Source: Candidatus Zhuqueibacterota bacterium 4572_119 (GTDB taxonomy: Bacteria; Zhuqueibacterota; Zhuqueibacteria; Thermofontimicrobiales; Thermofontimicrobiaceae). From it: a stretch of 6,163 nt of DNA. The notes under the pieces were generated by a model. That model searched no databases and had not been told where the DNA came from. It was given only the letters and a program-made list of their open reading frames with translations. The DNA lies in the NCBI GenBank assembly GCA_002084535.1, contig NBLI01000109.1:1-6163 (forward strand). Reading direction: 5' to 3'. A program made the translations under genes and the position numbers. Shown here piece by piece: positions 1-5,331 of the stretch. Within the stretch, counting starts at the first letter, position 1; each line of letters begins with the position of its first letter.

Positions 1-65
1 AAAAGCACAAAGAAAAAATACGGCTCTATGTCAAACAGTGTGGGTAGATTAAAAAAAATAATTAA

Positions 66-96
66 TGCCACAGATTAACACAGATGTAACACTGAT
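66..96 (+). repeat. Left inverted repeat of GxxExxY unit, three CACAGAT-type 10-mers
   Basis: The segment splits into three near-identical units ending in CAGAT or CTGAT: TGCCACAGAT, TAACACAGAT and (G)TAACACTGAT. The reverse complement of 467-496 reads TGCCACTGAT, TTTTACAGAT, AAGCACTGAT. Aligned by hand, 24 of 30 positions match, with one extra G in the left copy. The two copies face each other around the pseudogene at 100-466, so they look like the ends of one unit. From memory, similar CACAGAT strings lie beside GxxExxY genes in many environmental genomes; that link is recalled, not checked. Confidence 0.7.
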
Positions 97-99
97 ATA

Positions 100-466
100 A
101 TGAATTTAAAAAACAAAGAAATTACAGAAGCAATAATAGATTCCGCGTTTGAAGTCCATAATTTACCTGGATATGTTTTTTTAGAAAAAGTATATTAACG
201 AGCTAAACAGGTTGAGTTGTTGCGGCAGGGTTACACAACTGAGTTAGAACCGGCAATCAAGGTGAAATTCAAGGGCGTTGTTGTCGGTAATTACGCGGCT
301 AATTTATTAGTAGATGGTAAAGTTATTGTTAAACCTAAAGTGGCGAAAAAACACAATCCTAAAGATGAACCGCGATTACTTAATGAATTAAAAGCAACCG
401 AAAAAAGTTGGGTTACTCATAAATTTCGGAAAGGAAAAAGTTGAGTTCAAGCATTTTGTCTGTTGA
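100..466 (+). pseudogene. Decayed GxxExxY-family gene (internal stop plus frameshift)
   Basis: The ATG at 100 opens a frame whose product resembles the GxxExxY family, small proteins of about 120-130 residues linked to a PDDEXK-like nuclease fold; their cellular role is unsettled. The start (ITEAIIDSAFEVHN) is followed by a G-x-x-x-LEKVY segment that matches the family's GxxExxY signature only in its second half, and an in-frame TAA at 196-198 comes directly after the Tyr. The same frame then continues with family-like sequence (AANLLVDGKVIV, then RLLNELKAT). At the six-A run 401-406 one extra A shifts the frame. Dropping it gives VGLLINFGKEKVEFKHFVC and a stop at 464-466, the expected family C-terminus. 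The usual V-x-ELKA core motif has become VKPKVA, so the acidic active-site-like Glu is lost. Three independent lesions argue for genuine decay rather than a single sequencing error. The 75-codon remnant starting at TTG 217 and ending at 444 is unlikely to be a real gene. Confidence 0.85.
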
Positions 467-496
467 ATCAGTGCTTATCTGTAAAAATCAGTGGCA
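467..496 (-). repeat. Right inverted repeat of GxxExxY unit
   Basis: Read on the minus strand this is three 10-mers: TGCCACTGAT, TTTTACAGAT, AAGCACTGAT. It mirrors 66-96 and begins one base after the restored stop codon of the pseudogene. The tight fit around the gene suggests that gene and repeats arrived or multiplied as one unit of about 430 bp. Nothing recognisable lies between this repeat and the end of the next gene at 561, and I see no clear terminator hairpin there. Confidence 0.7.
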
Positions 497-560
497 AATA
501 CTCGCCTACTCAGGTATGGAGCAGTTGTCAAAATAATAATTTTTGAAGCGCTAAAATATT

Positions 561-1316
561 TTACTTTTGAATCGAATAAACATACAACCTTTCATAAGAA
601 TCACTAACAAGATAGACCAGATCATTTGTAACATCAACCGCGATACCTTCAATTTTATTAGCCTCAACAGGGAACTCCTGAATAACTGTTCCAGTTGAAT
701 CACATTGAAAAACGCTTTTGTCCTGATCACTGATAATCCAAAGAAAAGAATTTTGCGCGTCGAAAAAAATTCCGGAGAAATCTTCAGCAAATCCTATCCG
801 TGAATATGATACCATCTCAAATTTGTCATCTAATTCAATGAGTACACCAGGGTCTTTTTCCTTTAATAAATAGAAATGATTGTTAAGCGGATTAATCGTT
901 ATACCTTCCAAACTGCTGTTTCCGCCATCCACGTTGATTGAAACTCTTTTCAATTCATTGCCATCGATATCTAATTGAACAATATCAGCCTCATATTCTT
1001 CTACTACCCAGATTGTTGAATCACCAGGATGTTGGATAACTCCTTCCAGATCATTGCCCTTGTAAGATAATTCTCTAATAATTTCACCGGATAATGAAAT
1101 CTGGTAAACTTTGTTTGTTTTATCGCTCACAGTCCATAAAGAATTACCATCAATCGTTAGAGATAATCCTGAAGGTTCATCCACATTCAGTTTATACTCA
1201 GCGATTTTTTCCAGATAAGGTTTATCTTGTTCAGGATTCGTTGGAGATTTTTTTGAACAAAATAAAATCATAATCATTATCAATAATGAATGTATGTAAA
1301 TTTTTCTTTTCATCAT
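561..1316 (-). CDS. SdiA-regulated-domain (YjiK-like) beta-propeller lipoprotein
   Basis: A 251-residue exported protein. The N-terminus is basic (MMKRK) and followed by a hydrophobic stretch to about residue 19, then Cys20 in ILFCSKKSPTNP. The Ser/Pro-rich linker after Cys20 fits a lipoprotein, but Phe just before the Cys is unusual for a lipobox. The rest is blade after blade of a beta-propeller, each marked by an (E/S)-G-(I/V/L) turn: EPSGLSL (47-53), DLEGV (89-93), SLEGITINP (135-143), DFSGIFFD (179-186) and KIEGIAVD (221-228). Paired patterns such as LWTVSDKTNKVYQISLSGE match my recollection of the SdiA-regulated domain family, whose biochemical role is unknown. The family contains phytase-like propellers as distant relatives, so ligand or phosphoester binding is possible but not shown. 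I place the start at 1316 (or 1313) rather than the in-frame ATG at 1340, because an AAAGG site precedes it at good distance and it puts basic residues directly before the hydrophobic core. It lies 34 nt after the NHL-like gene and is probably co-transcribed with it. Confidence 0.8.
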   Translation of the reverse strand: MMKRKIYIHSLLIMIMILFCSKKSPTNPEQDKPYLEKIAEYKLNVDEPSGLSLTIDGNSLWTVSDKTNKVYQISLSGEIIRELSYKGNDLEGVIQHPGDSTIWVVEEYEADIVQLDIDGNELKRVSINVDGGNSSLEGITINPLNNHFYLLKEKDPGVLIELDDKFEMVSYSRIGFAEDFSGIFFDAQNSFLWIISDQDKSVFQCDSTGTVIQEFPVEANKIEGIAVDVTNDLVYLVSDSYERLYVYSIQK

Positions 1317-1321
1317 GTTAG

Positions 1322-1326
1322 CCTTT
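1322..1326 (-). promoter_or_regulatory. Ribosome binding site AAAGG deciding the start of the SdiA-like gene
   Basis: On the minus strand AAAGG lies 5 nt before the ATG at 1316 and 8 nt before the adjacent ATG at 1313. The farther in-frame ATG at 1340 is preceded only by an A-rich stretch with no Shine-Dalgarno match, so the site favours the shorter protein. Confidence 0.55.
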
Positions 1327-1350
1327 TTAACTTTCGGCATATTGATTTTT

Positions 1351-2589
1351 TTAATTCTTAATCACACGCAAAATTTGATCAAGATCATAGATTACAATTC
1401 TCGAATTCCATTGGTCAACCACAGCCAATCGTTTGGAACCATCCTTTTGCTCAACAACTGAAATTCCATCGGGTGAAGCAAGCTCGTTTTTAGTCCAATT
1501 ATTTTTCAAATACGGCATAGCTTTTCCCGCGATGATTGATTGCTCATTATAATTGACACCCTCAATTTCACAATTTGAATGGTCGTCACAATAATAGTAT
1601 GCCGGATGTCCCCAAAATCCCAAATAATCACCAGTGTCAATATCAAAAACACGTATGCACCCTTTTTTCTCATCAACAGCAAACAGGTAGTCACCAAAAA
1701 CGCAGAGACCTTCAATGGAGTCATCAAAAACACCATCAACTATTTTCTCTTTTTTCAGAGTTACTCCGTATAATTTGTTTAAAAATCGACCTGTTTTCAA
1801 ATCAAACGCCGCAACATATCTTTTTTTATTTAAATTCTTAAATTGATCCATTAGCGGTTTTTCTTCCGCAACAAACAAAATTCCCCTTAAGAGATCAATT
1901 GCCATACCCTCGCTCTTGCGCATGACTTTTGTAATTTCCTGGGTCGCCGCGAAGTTTTTATCATATTGAAAACTTGATTTGCCATCAACGACTATTTTTT
2001 TAAATTTACGAAAACCAAAATTTCTAATTTTTCCAGCCGCTCCACGGCGAAAAGAATCATCCATATCAATAATAAAGACATCGCCATCGGGAGAAGCAAT
2101 AAGACCCTGGGGCGCCATTAGACAATTGTCATTAGCGGAACAATAATATTCTGTATCTTTTATATCACAATGCTCCCCGATAAATTGATCGAAAGTTAAA
2201 TCTGGATTCAATCTTACAATTACTCCGGCAGCTTCAAGCGAGACATAAATATAACCATCTTTATCCTGACCAATTCCGGTCGGTGTTATATCCCCTTTTA
2301 AATGGAGATCCGTGGCATTAATAGACTTCAGCAATTTTCCATCAATAGAAAACAATTGAAGTCTATTGTTGTTAACATCGGAAACCAACAACGAACCATT
2401 ATTAATAAATTCAATATCATCTGGCTGCGCCAATTGATTTGAATTACTGCCGTAACCTTCCTGGGGATTTGGTGCTATTCCGATCGGTGATATTTTGTCT
2501 GAGAAATCGCTCTGTGAACTTGCTTGAGAGAATACCGACATAGGAAAAACCATTATCATTAAAATTATAACCAATGTTATTCGTCTCAT
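1351..2589 (-). CDS. Secreted NHL-like beta-propeller protein with duplicated Cys loop
   Basis: A 412-residue exported protein. MRRITLV plus a hydrophobic stretch to about residue 20 and VFSQA form a signal peptide for signal peptidase I. There is no lipobox Cys, so it is probably periplasmic or secreted. The mature part is a beta-propeller with NHL-like blades: QPDDIEF...LLVSDVNNNRLQLFS (55-81), APQGLIASPDGDVFIID (159-175), SEGMAIDLLRGILFVAEE (226-243), IEGLCVFGDYLFAVDE (292-307) and SPDGISV...LAVVDQWNSRIVIYDL (372-403). Two loops share an F-x-G...YYC-x4-N-C pattern (136-156 and 325-340), and the protein has 7 Cys, many for an exported propeller. The exact family is not certain. NHL-repeat protein is the safest name; the EG...G-x-LFVAEE blade also recalls beta-propeller phytases, without a diagnostic active site. 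The in-frame ATG at 2619 is rejected because it would put ten extra residues before the signal peptide and overlaps a TATAAT. It is the first gene after a terminator, followed 34 nt later by the SdiA-like gene. Confidence 0.75.
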   Translation of the reverse strand: MRRITLVIILMIMVFPMSVFSQASSQSDFSDKISPIGIAPNPQEGYGSNSNQLAQPDDIEFINNGSLLVSDVNNNRLQLFSIDGKLLKSINATDLHLKGDITPTGIGQDKDGYIYVSLEAAGVIVRLNPDLTFDQFIGEHCDIKDTEYYCSANDNCLMAPQGLIASPDGDVFIIDMDDSFRRGAAGKIRNFGFRKFKKIVVDGKSSFQYDKNFAATQEITKVMRKSEGMAIDLLRGILFVAEEKPLMDQFKNLNKKRYVAAFDLKTGRFLNKLYGVTLKKEKIVDGVFDDSIEGLCVFGDYLFAVDEKKGCIRVFDIDTGDYLGFWGHPAYYYCDDHSNCEIEGVNYNEQSIIAGKAMPYLKNNWTKNELASPDGISVVEQKDGSKRLAVVDQWNSRIVIYDLDQILRVIKN

Positions 2590-2600
2590 TTCTATACCAA

Positions 2601-2623
2601 CCTCGTTTAAAATTAACATTATA
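2601..2623 (-). promoter_or_regulatory. Candidate -10 box and ribosome binding site of the second unit
   Basis: On the minus strand a perfect TATAAT occupies 2623-2618 and a GAGG at 2604-2601 follows, 11 nt before the ATG at 2589 (a long spacing). A transcript starting about 7 nt after the TATAAT would have a leader of some 20 nt and exclude the ATG at 2619. No convincing -35 box is seen 16-18 bp upstream (TAATAA is the best), so the promoter is tentative. The location just after the terminator of the previous unit supports a promoter somewhere in 2620-2700, which is very AT-rich. Confidence 0.35.
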
Positions 2624-2707
2624 AGATGAGTTCTCAGTAATTATTATATTGGATATACAATTTTTTTATTTTACTCAAATAACAATTTAATCTAATCTCA
2701 AAATATG

Positions 2708-2743
2708 ATAACCTCCCGAAAGCTGAAACTTCCGGGAGGTTAT
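2708..2743 (-). terminator. Rho-independent-type terminator after the porin/lipoprotein operon
   Basis: A stem of 15 bp (arms 2708-2722 and 2729-2743) closes a 6-nt loop. The core AACCTCCCG pairs with CGGGAGGTT. The one mismatch seen on the plus strand becomes a G-U pair in minus-strand RNA, which fixes the orientation. On the minus strand the stem is followed by CATATTTTGAG, a weak T tract, while the plus-strand side has no T run. It lies about 60 nt after the stop codon at 2803 and separates two minus-strand transcription units. Confidence 0.8.
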
Positions 2744-2802
2744 TCAGGATCATTCCATATATATTACACAGAGTTTAATTTTTGTTAAATATTAGCTTGC
2801 GG

Positions 2803-4059
2803 CTATTCTGTCCACTGTGCTTTGTACATGGTAATACTGCCTTCACGTTCATTAGCAGAAAAAGCGACTCCATTTGTAGGATGCACGCTCAATCCTTCGG
2901 ATCCAATGATGCTTTTTTCCATGCCAATATCATTTGCGTAATCAACACCAGCGGGTGCGATAGAATCAAAAACTGGATTAGCAGGATCAGAAACATCATA
3001 TACAACCACCCCGTGCGATTCCTGTAACGCGAGTATAGCGTACAAAACGCCATCTTTTTCAATTAAAGAACATTCTTCTGGTTCTGTTCTTTTTGTTGAT
3101 TTACGGGCATCAATATTGTACGGAGGAGCAGCAAGGTCATTTTCAATGATATAAGGGGTGCCTAACATTGTTCCGTCTGGCAAGCTCATCATCTGAAAAG
3201 TACCGTTTCTTTCATTGGAGATCAAAGCATAATTACCATCGGGAGAAATATACAAACCATCTGGTTCAGCTTCATTACCAGCGCCATCATCCGGCAGATT
3301 AACTATAGTAACTTTTGTGTCGTCAAGGGGCAAATCTGACGTATTAAAGATCGCGATCTGACTGGTTTCCTGAACAGATACAATCACAGTTCCATCATCG
3401 GAAGTCTCACAATGTTCCGGTTCTGAATCTTCACTCCAGTCAACGAGATAATCCTGAGCCAAGGTTGCGTTTGCAATACCATTTCTCAAATCAATTACAG
3501 AAACACTTCCGCCAAAACGATCCGCAGGCTTACACGAGCGATCTTCCCGATCATCTTCACAGGCAACGATCAAAAACTCACCATTTTTTGTAAAGGCGCA
3601 ACCATCCGGGTTATAGCCAATGTTTTCAACTTTCTTAACAATAGTGCCATCAGAAAGTTTTACCAGGAGAATCCAACCGCGACCACAATCGACTTCAGCA
3701 ACACAAACACCTACATAATTCTCTCCACCAATTACCGGAGAAACATCAATCGAGGTCATTTCCGCGGTGGCTGAGCCTGGATCAAGAGCGTAAGTCGCGC
3801 CAAAAGAGAAACTTGTTGCTGTATAATCAATTACAGTCAATCTGTTAATAGCAGATGAAACAAAAACCGCCTGGTTATTACTTCCCGGAACCATACGAAC
3901 GATTTCCGGGTTGGCGTCTTCGGCAACTGCCAACGACATTACAGTCTCAATTTTGAAAGAATCATAAGTAGTTGGTTCAACCAGGGTTTTCTCGTCCTTA
4001 TCACATCCAATAACCAGGAACAATCCCAGAACCAATACTAATGCTAATGCTTTTTTCAT
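2803..4059 (-). CDS. Choice-of-anchor-I-type beta-propeller lipoprotein
   Basis: A 418-residue lipoprotein. MKK, a hydrophobic stretch and a classic lipobox LVIGC place the lipidated Cys at residue 19, followed by Asp20. The rest is a propeller of about seven blades whose repeated turns carry acidic P-(D/E)-G or E-P-E motifs: PDGCAF (151-156), SEPEHCETSDDG (212-223), AEPDGLYISPDG (264-275), EPEECSLIEKDG (326-337) and SEGLSVHPTNG (387-397). QESHGVVVYDVSDPANPVF (346-364) together with the late SEGLSV and SANEREGSITMYK segments matches my memory of the choice-of-anchor I family of surface propellers, some annotated as alkaline-phosphatase-like or as YVTN/lactonase-like. No function is proven for the family. 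Besides Cys19 it holds seven Cys (119, 125, 154, 167, 176, 217, 330), suggesting disulfides outside the cytoplasm. It is the last gene before a strong terminator and lies 34 nt after the porin gene, so the two probably share an mRNA and may act on the same substrate at the envelope. The start is secure: GAGGTG precedes it and the signal sequence begins at once. Confidence 0.8.
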   Translation of the reverse strand: MKKALALVLVLGLFLVIGCDKDEKTLVEPTTYDSFKIETVMSLAVAEDANPEIVRMVPGSNNQAVFVSSAINRLTVIDYTATSFSFGATYALDPGSATAEMTSIDVSPVIGGENYVGVCVAEVDCGRGWILLVKLSDGTIVKKVENIGYNPDGCAFTKNGEFLIVACEDDREDRSCKPADRFGGSVSVIDLRNGIANATLAQDYLVDWSEDSEPEHCETSDDGTVIVSVQETSQIAIFNTSDLPLDDTKVTIVNLPDDGAGNEAEPDGLYISPDGNYALISNERNGTFQMMSLPDGTMLGTPYIIENDLAAPPYNIDARKSTKRTEPEECSLIEKDGVLYAILALQESHGVVVYDVSDPANPVFDSIAPAGVDYANDIGMEKSIIGSEGLSVHPTNGVAFSANEREGSITMYKAQWTE

Positions 4060-4063
4060 ACTT

Positions 4064-4069
4064 CACCTC
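4064..4069 (-). promoter_or_regulatory. Ribosome binding site GAGGTG of the propeller lipoprotein
   Basis: GAGGTG on the minus strand ends 4 nt before the ATG at 4059, so the anti-SD core GAGG has 6 nt of spacing. This confirms the start that also gives a complete lipoprotein signal sequence. Confidence 0.65.
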
Positions 4070-4072
4070 ACT

Positions 4073-4088
4073 TAATTATTAATAATTA
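4073..4088. repeat. 16-bp perfect AT-only palindrome between porin and lipoprotein genes
   Basis: TAATTATTAATAATTA reads the same on both strands and fills half of the 34-nt gap. An AT-only hairpin without a loop is too weak for a terminator. It could be a protein-binding site, a processing site in the mRNA, or chance in AT-rich spacer DNA. No function can be assigned. Confidence 0.4.
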
Positions 4089-4093
4089 GTTAA

Positions 4094-5263
4094 TTAAAAT
4101 CCAAAAGAAATTTGTGTTAAAAATTGATTATCTTTGACAGAATCATCAGGTGGTTCAGCACCGGTGACTTCATTAAGTAAATAATACTCAAATTTTAGAG
4201 TTAAGTTATCATTAATTCTGGTCAGTAACGCGAGAGTAGTCATCTCGCGATCCCATGTTGCTGTTTCTCCCAACAATTCTGGATGGTCTCTGACTGTTAA
4301 AGCGCCAAAACGGAACAGAGGCTCAATGTTTTTTATTGGTAAAAAGCTTGAAACATTTATACGATATGAACATTCCGCGTAATAACCATCTCGTGGTAAT
4401 AATCCATCCAGTGATTCAATATATTCAGCCCGGGCGCGAATATTCCAGCGGTCAAAACCTACTCTGCCGCCATACCACCAGTGAGTCAAATCTGTACGGT
4501 CACCCAGAAGATCATACTGTGCCAGTGTTTGTGAAAGCTGGGTTTTCCAGTCAAAATCGTCTATTAATTTGCTTGAGTAATACCAGCCCATTCCGTATAA
4601 ACCATAGGCTTCAAATCCACCAACAGCGCCATATTCAAAAGTTTGTCCATCTTTTGTTTGATAATCTCCATAAACAAGCATTTTAAAAGACTTGTCCTCT
4701 GCGGCATCATCAGATGCCAAAGGTCTCTTCATCGCGAACGACAAGCCGCCGATCAATTTAATATTCTCGGTCAGGGCAAAGGCTGTATTAGAAGTAACAT
4801 GATATTCTCTACCCTTCCAGAAAGCAGTACCAATTAAAGGATAGCCTTCTGTTCGACGCTTCATGTGAACAAGCGGTCTGTTTTTGCCAATTTCAAACAC
4901 AGTGTTAATTTTGGGAATCTTCAAAGTGGCAAAATGCTTGTCAACATAGGCGTCATCATCATCATAACGAAACTGAATTTCATAACTCAAATTTTCATTA
5001 TAAATGATCTTAGTTGCAAATACCGCTTTGTCAATTCGCATGTGTGGACTGCGTGTTTTTACCTTTTGATATGTAAGATCCTGATGGCTGAAACCACCCT
5101 GCCCTTCCACGTCGATGAATTCCATTTCAACCTCTCCACTAAGCTGGATACCGAGACCGCTTTCCGTAGCGTATATCAGTTTATCCTTCTCTTGAGTAAA
5201 GACGGAACCAACGAGTGCGACACACAAAATCAGTGTCAATAAAAGGGGTTTTTTAATTTTCAT
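4094..5263 (-). CDS. OprO/OprP-type outer-membrane porin
   Basis: A 389-residue outer-membrane beta-barrel. MKIKK plus a hydrophobic core ending near VGSVFTQ (residues 18-24) forms a signal peptide for signal peptidase I. The mature protein alternates polar and aromatic residues as barrel strands do, has Tyr/Trp-rich girdle segments (YGMGWYYSS, HWWYGGRVGF, FRFGALTVRD), and ends in LTQISFGF with a terminal Phe, the signal recognised by the barrel assembly machinery. The pattern YEIQFRYDDDDAYVDKHF (94-111) then FEIGKNRPLVHMKRR (123-137) parallels the strand-plus-GKxxxP region of phosphate-selective porin O/P family proteins. Family members pass phosphate or polyphosphate in Pseudomonas, but many distant relatives have unknown substrates, so phosphate selectivity is inferred. 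The Asp run at 101-104 could bind cations in a loop or turn. At 389 residues it is near the family's usual length. It follows the transporter gene by 68 nt and precedes the lipoprotein by 34 nt. A generic porin of another family is the main alternative. Confidence 0.75.
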   Translation of the reverse strand: MKIKKPLLLTLILCVALVGSVFTQEKDKLIYATESGLGIQLSGEVEMEFIDVEGQGGFSHQDLTYQKVKTRSPHMRIDKAVFATKIIYNENLSYEIQFRYDDDDAYVDKHFATLKIPKINTVFEIGKNRPLVHMKRRTEGYPLIGTAFWKGREYHVTSNTAFALTENIKLIGGLSFAMKRPLASDDAAEDKSFKMLVYGDYQTKDGQTFEYGAVGGFEAYGLYGMGWYYSSKLIDDFDWKTQLSQTLAQYDLLGDRTDLTHWWYGGRVGFDRWNIRARAEYIESLDGLLPRDGYYAECSYRINVSSFLPIKNIEPLFRFGALTVRDHPELLGETATWDREMTTLALLTRINDNLTLKFEYYLLNEVTGAEPPDDSVKDNQFLTQISFGF

Positions 5264-5267
5264 AAAT

Positions 5268-5274
5268 CCTCCTC
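5268..5274 (-). promoter_or_regulatory. Strong ribosome binding site GAGGAGG of the porin gene
   Basis: GAGGAGG on the minus strand ends 4 nt before the ATG at 5263. It is the best Shine-Dalgarno match in the window and fits high-level synthesis of a porin within the operon. Confidence 0.7.
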
Positions 5275-5331
5275 AATTAAATAATAAGTTTAATTCTGAC
5301 AAGCTTTAAATTTAACTTTCTATATTTAAAA

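Noticed and set aside
1..65. Possible tail of an upstream plus-strand gene (frames closing at 47, 52 and 78)
   Set aside because: All three plus frames run open from the edge for only 15-25 codons and none gives a recognisable C-terminus, so no gene can be supported.
217..444. A 75-residue plus-strand reading frame as a gene of its own
   Set aside because: It starts at a TTG without a ribosome binding site and is plainly the middle of the broken GxxExxY gene.
561..2589. Naming the NHL-like or SdiA-like gene a phytase
   Set aside because: The phosphate-themed neighbours and the EG blade turns are suggestive, but I cannot identify the calcium and phosphate ligands that define propeller phytases.
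2708..2743. Bidirectional terminator or CRISPR-like palindrome
   Set aside because: The stem occurs once, has a T-rich tail only on the minus strand, and no plus-strand gene ends nearby.
4865..5242. A 125-codon plus-strand frame opposite the porin gene
   Set aside because: Its product resembles no family, has low-complexity composition and lies wholly inside a well-supported porin gene; similar antisense frames at 4336-4686, 1575-1841 and 2782-3027 were dropped for the same reason.
5274..5302. Internal promoter before the porin gene (TTGTCA, 17 bp, TAATTG on the minus strand)
   Set aside because: The -10 would overlap the ribosome binding site GAGGAGG, leaving no room for a usable leader.
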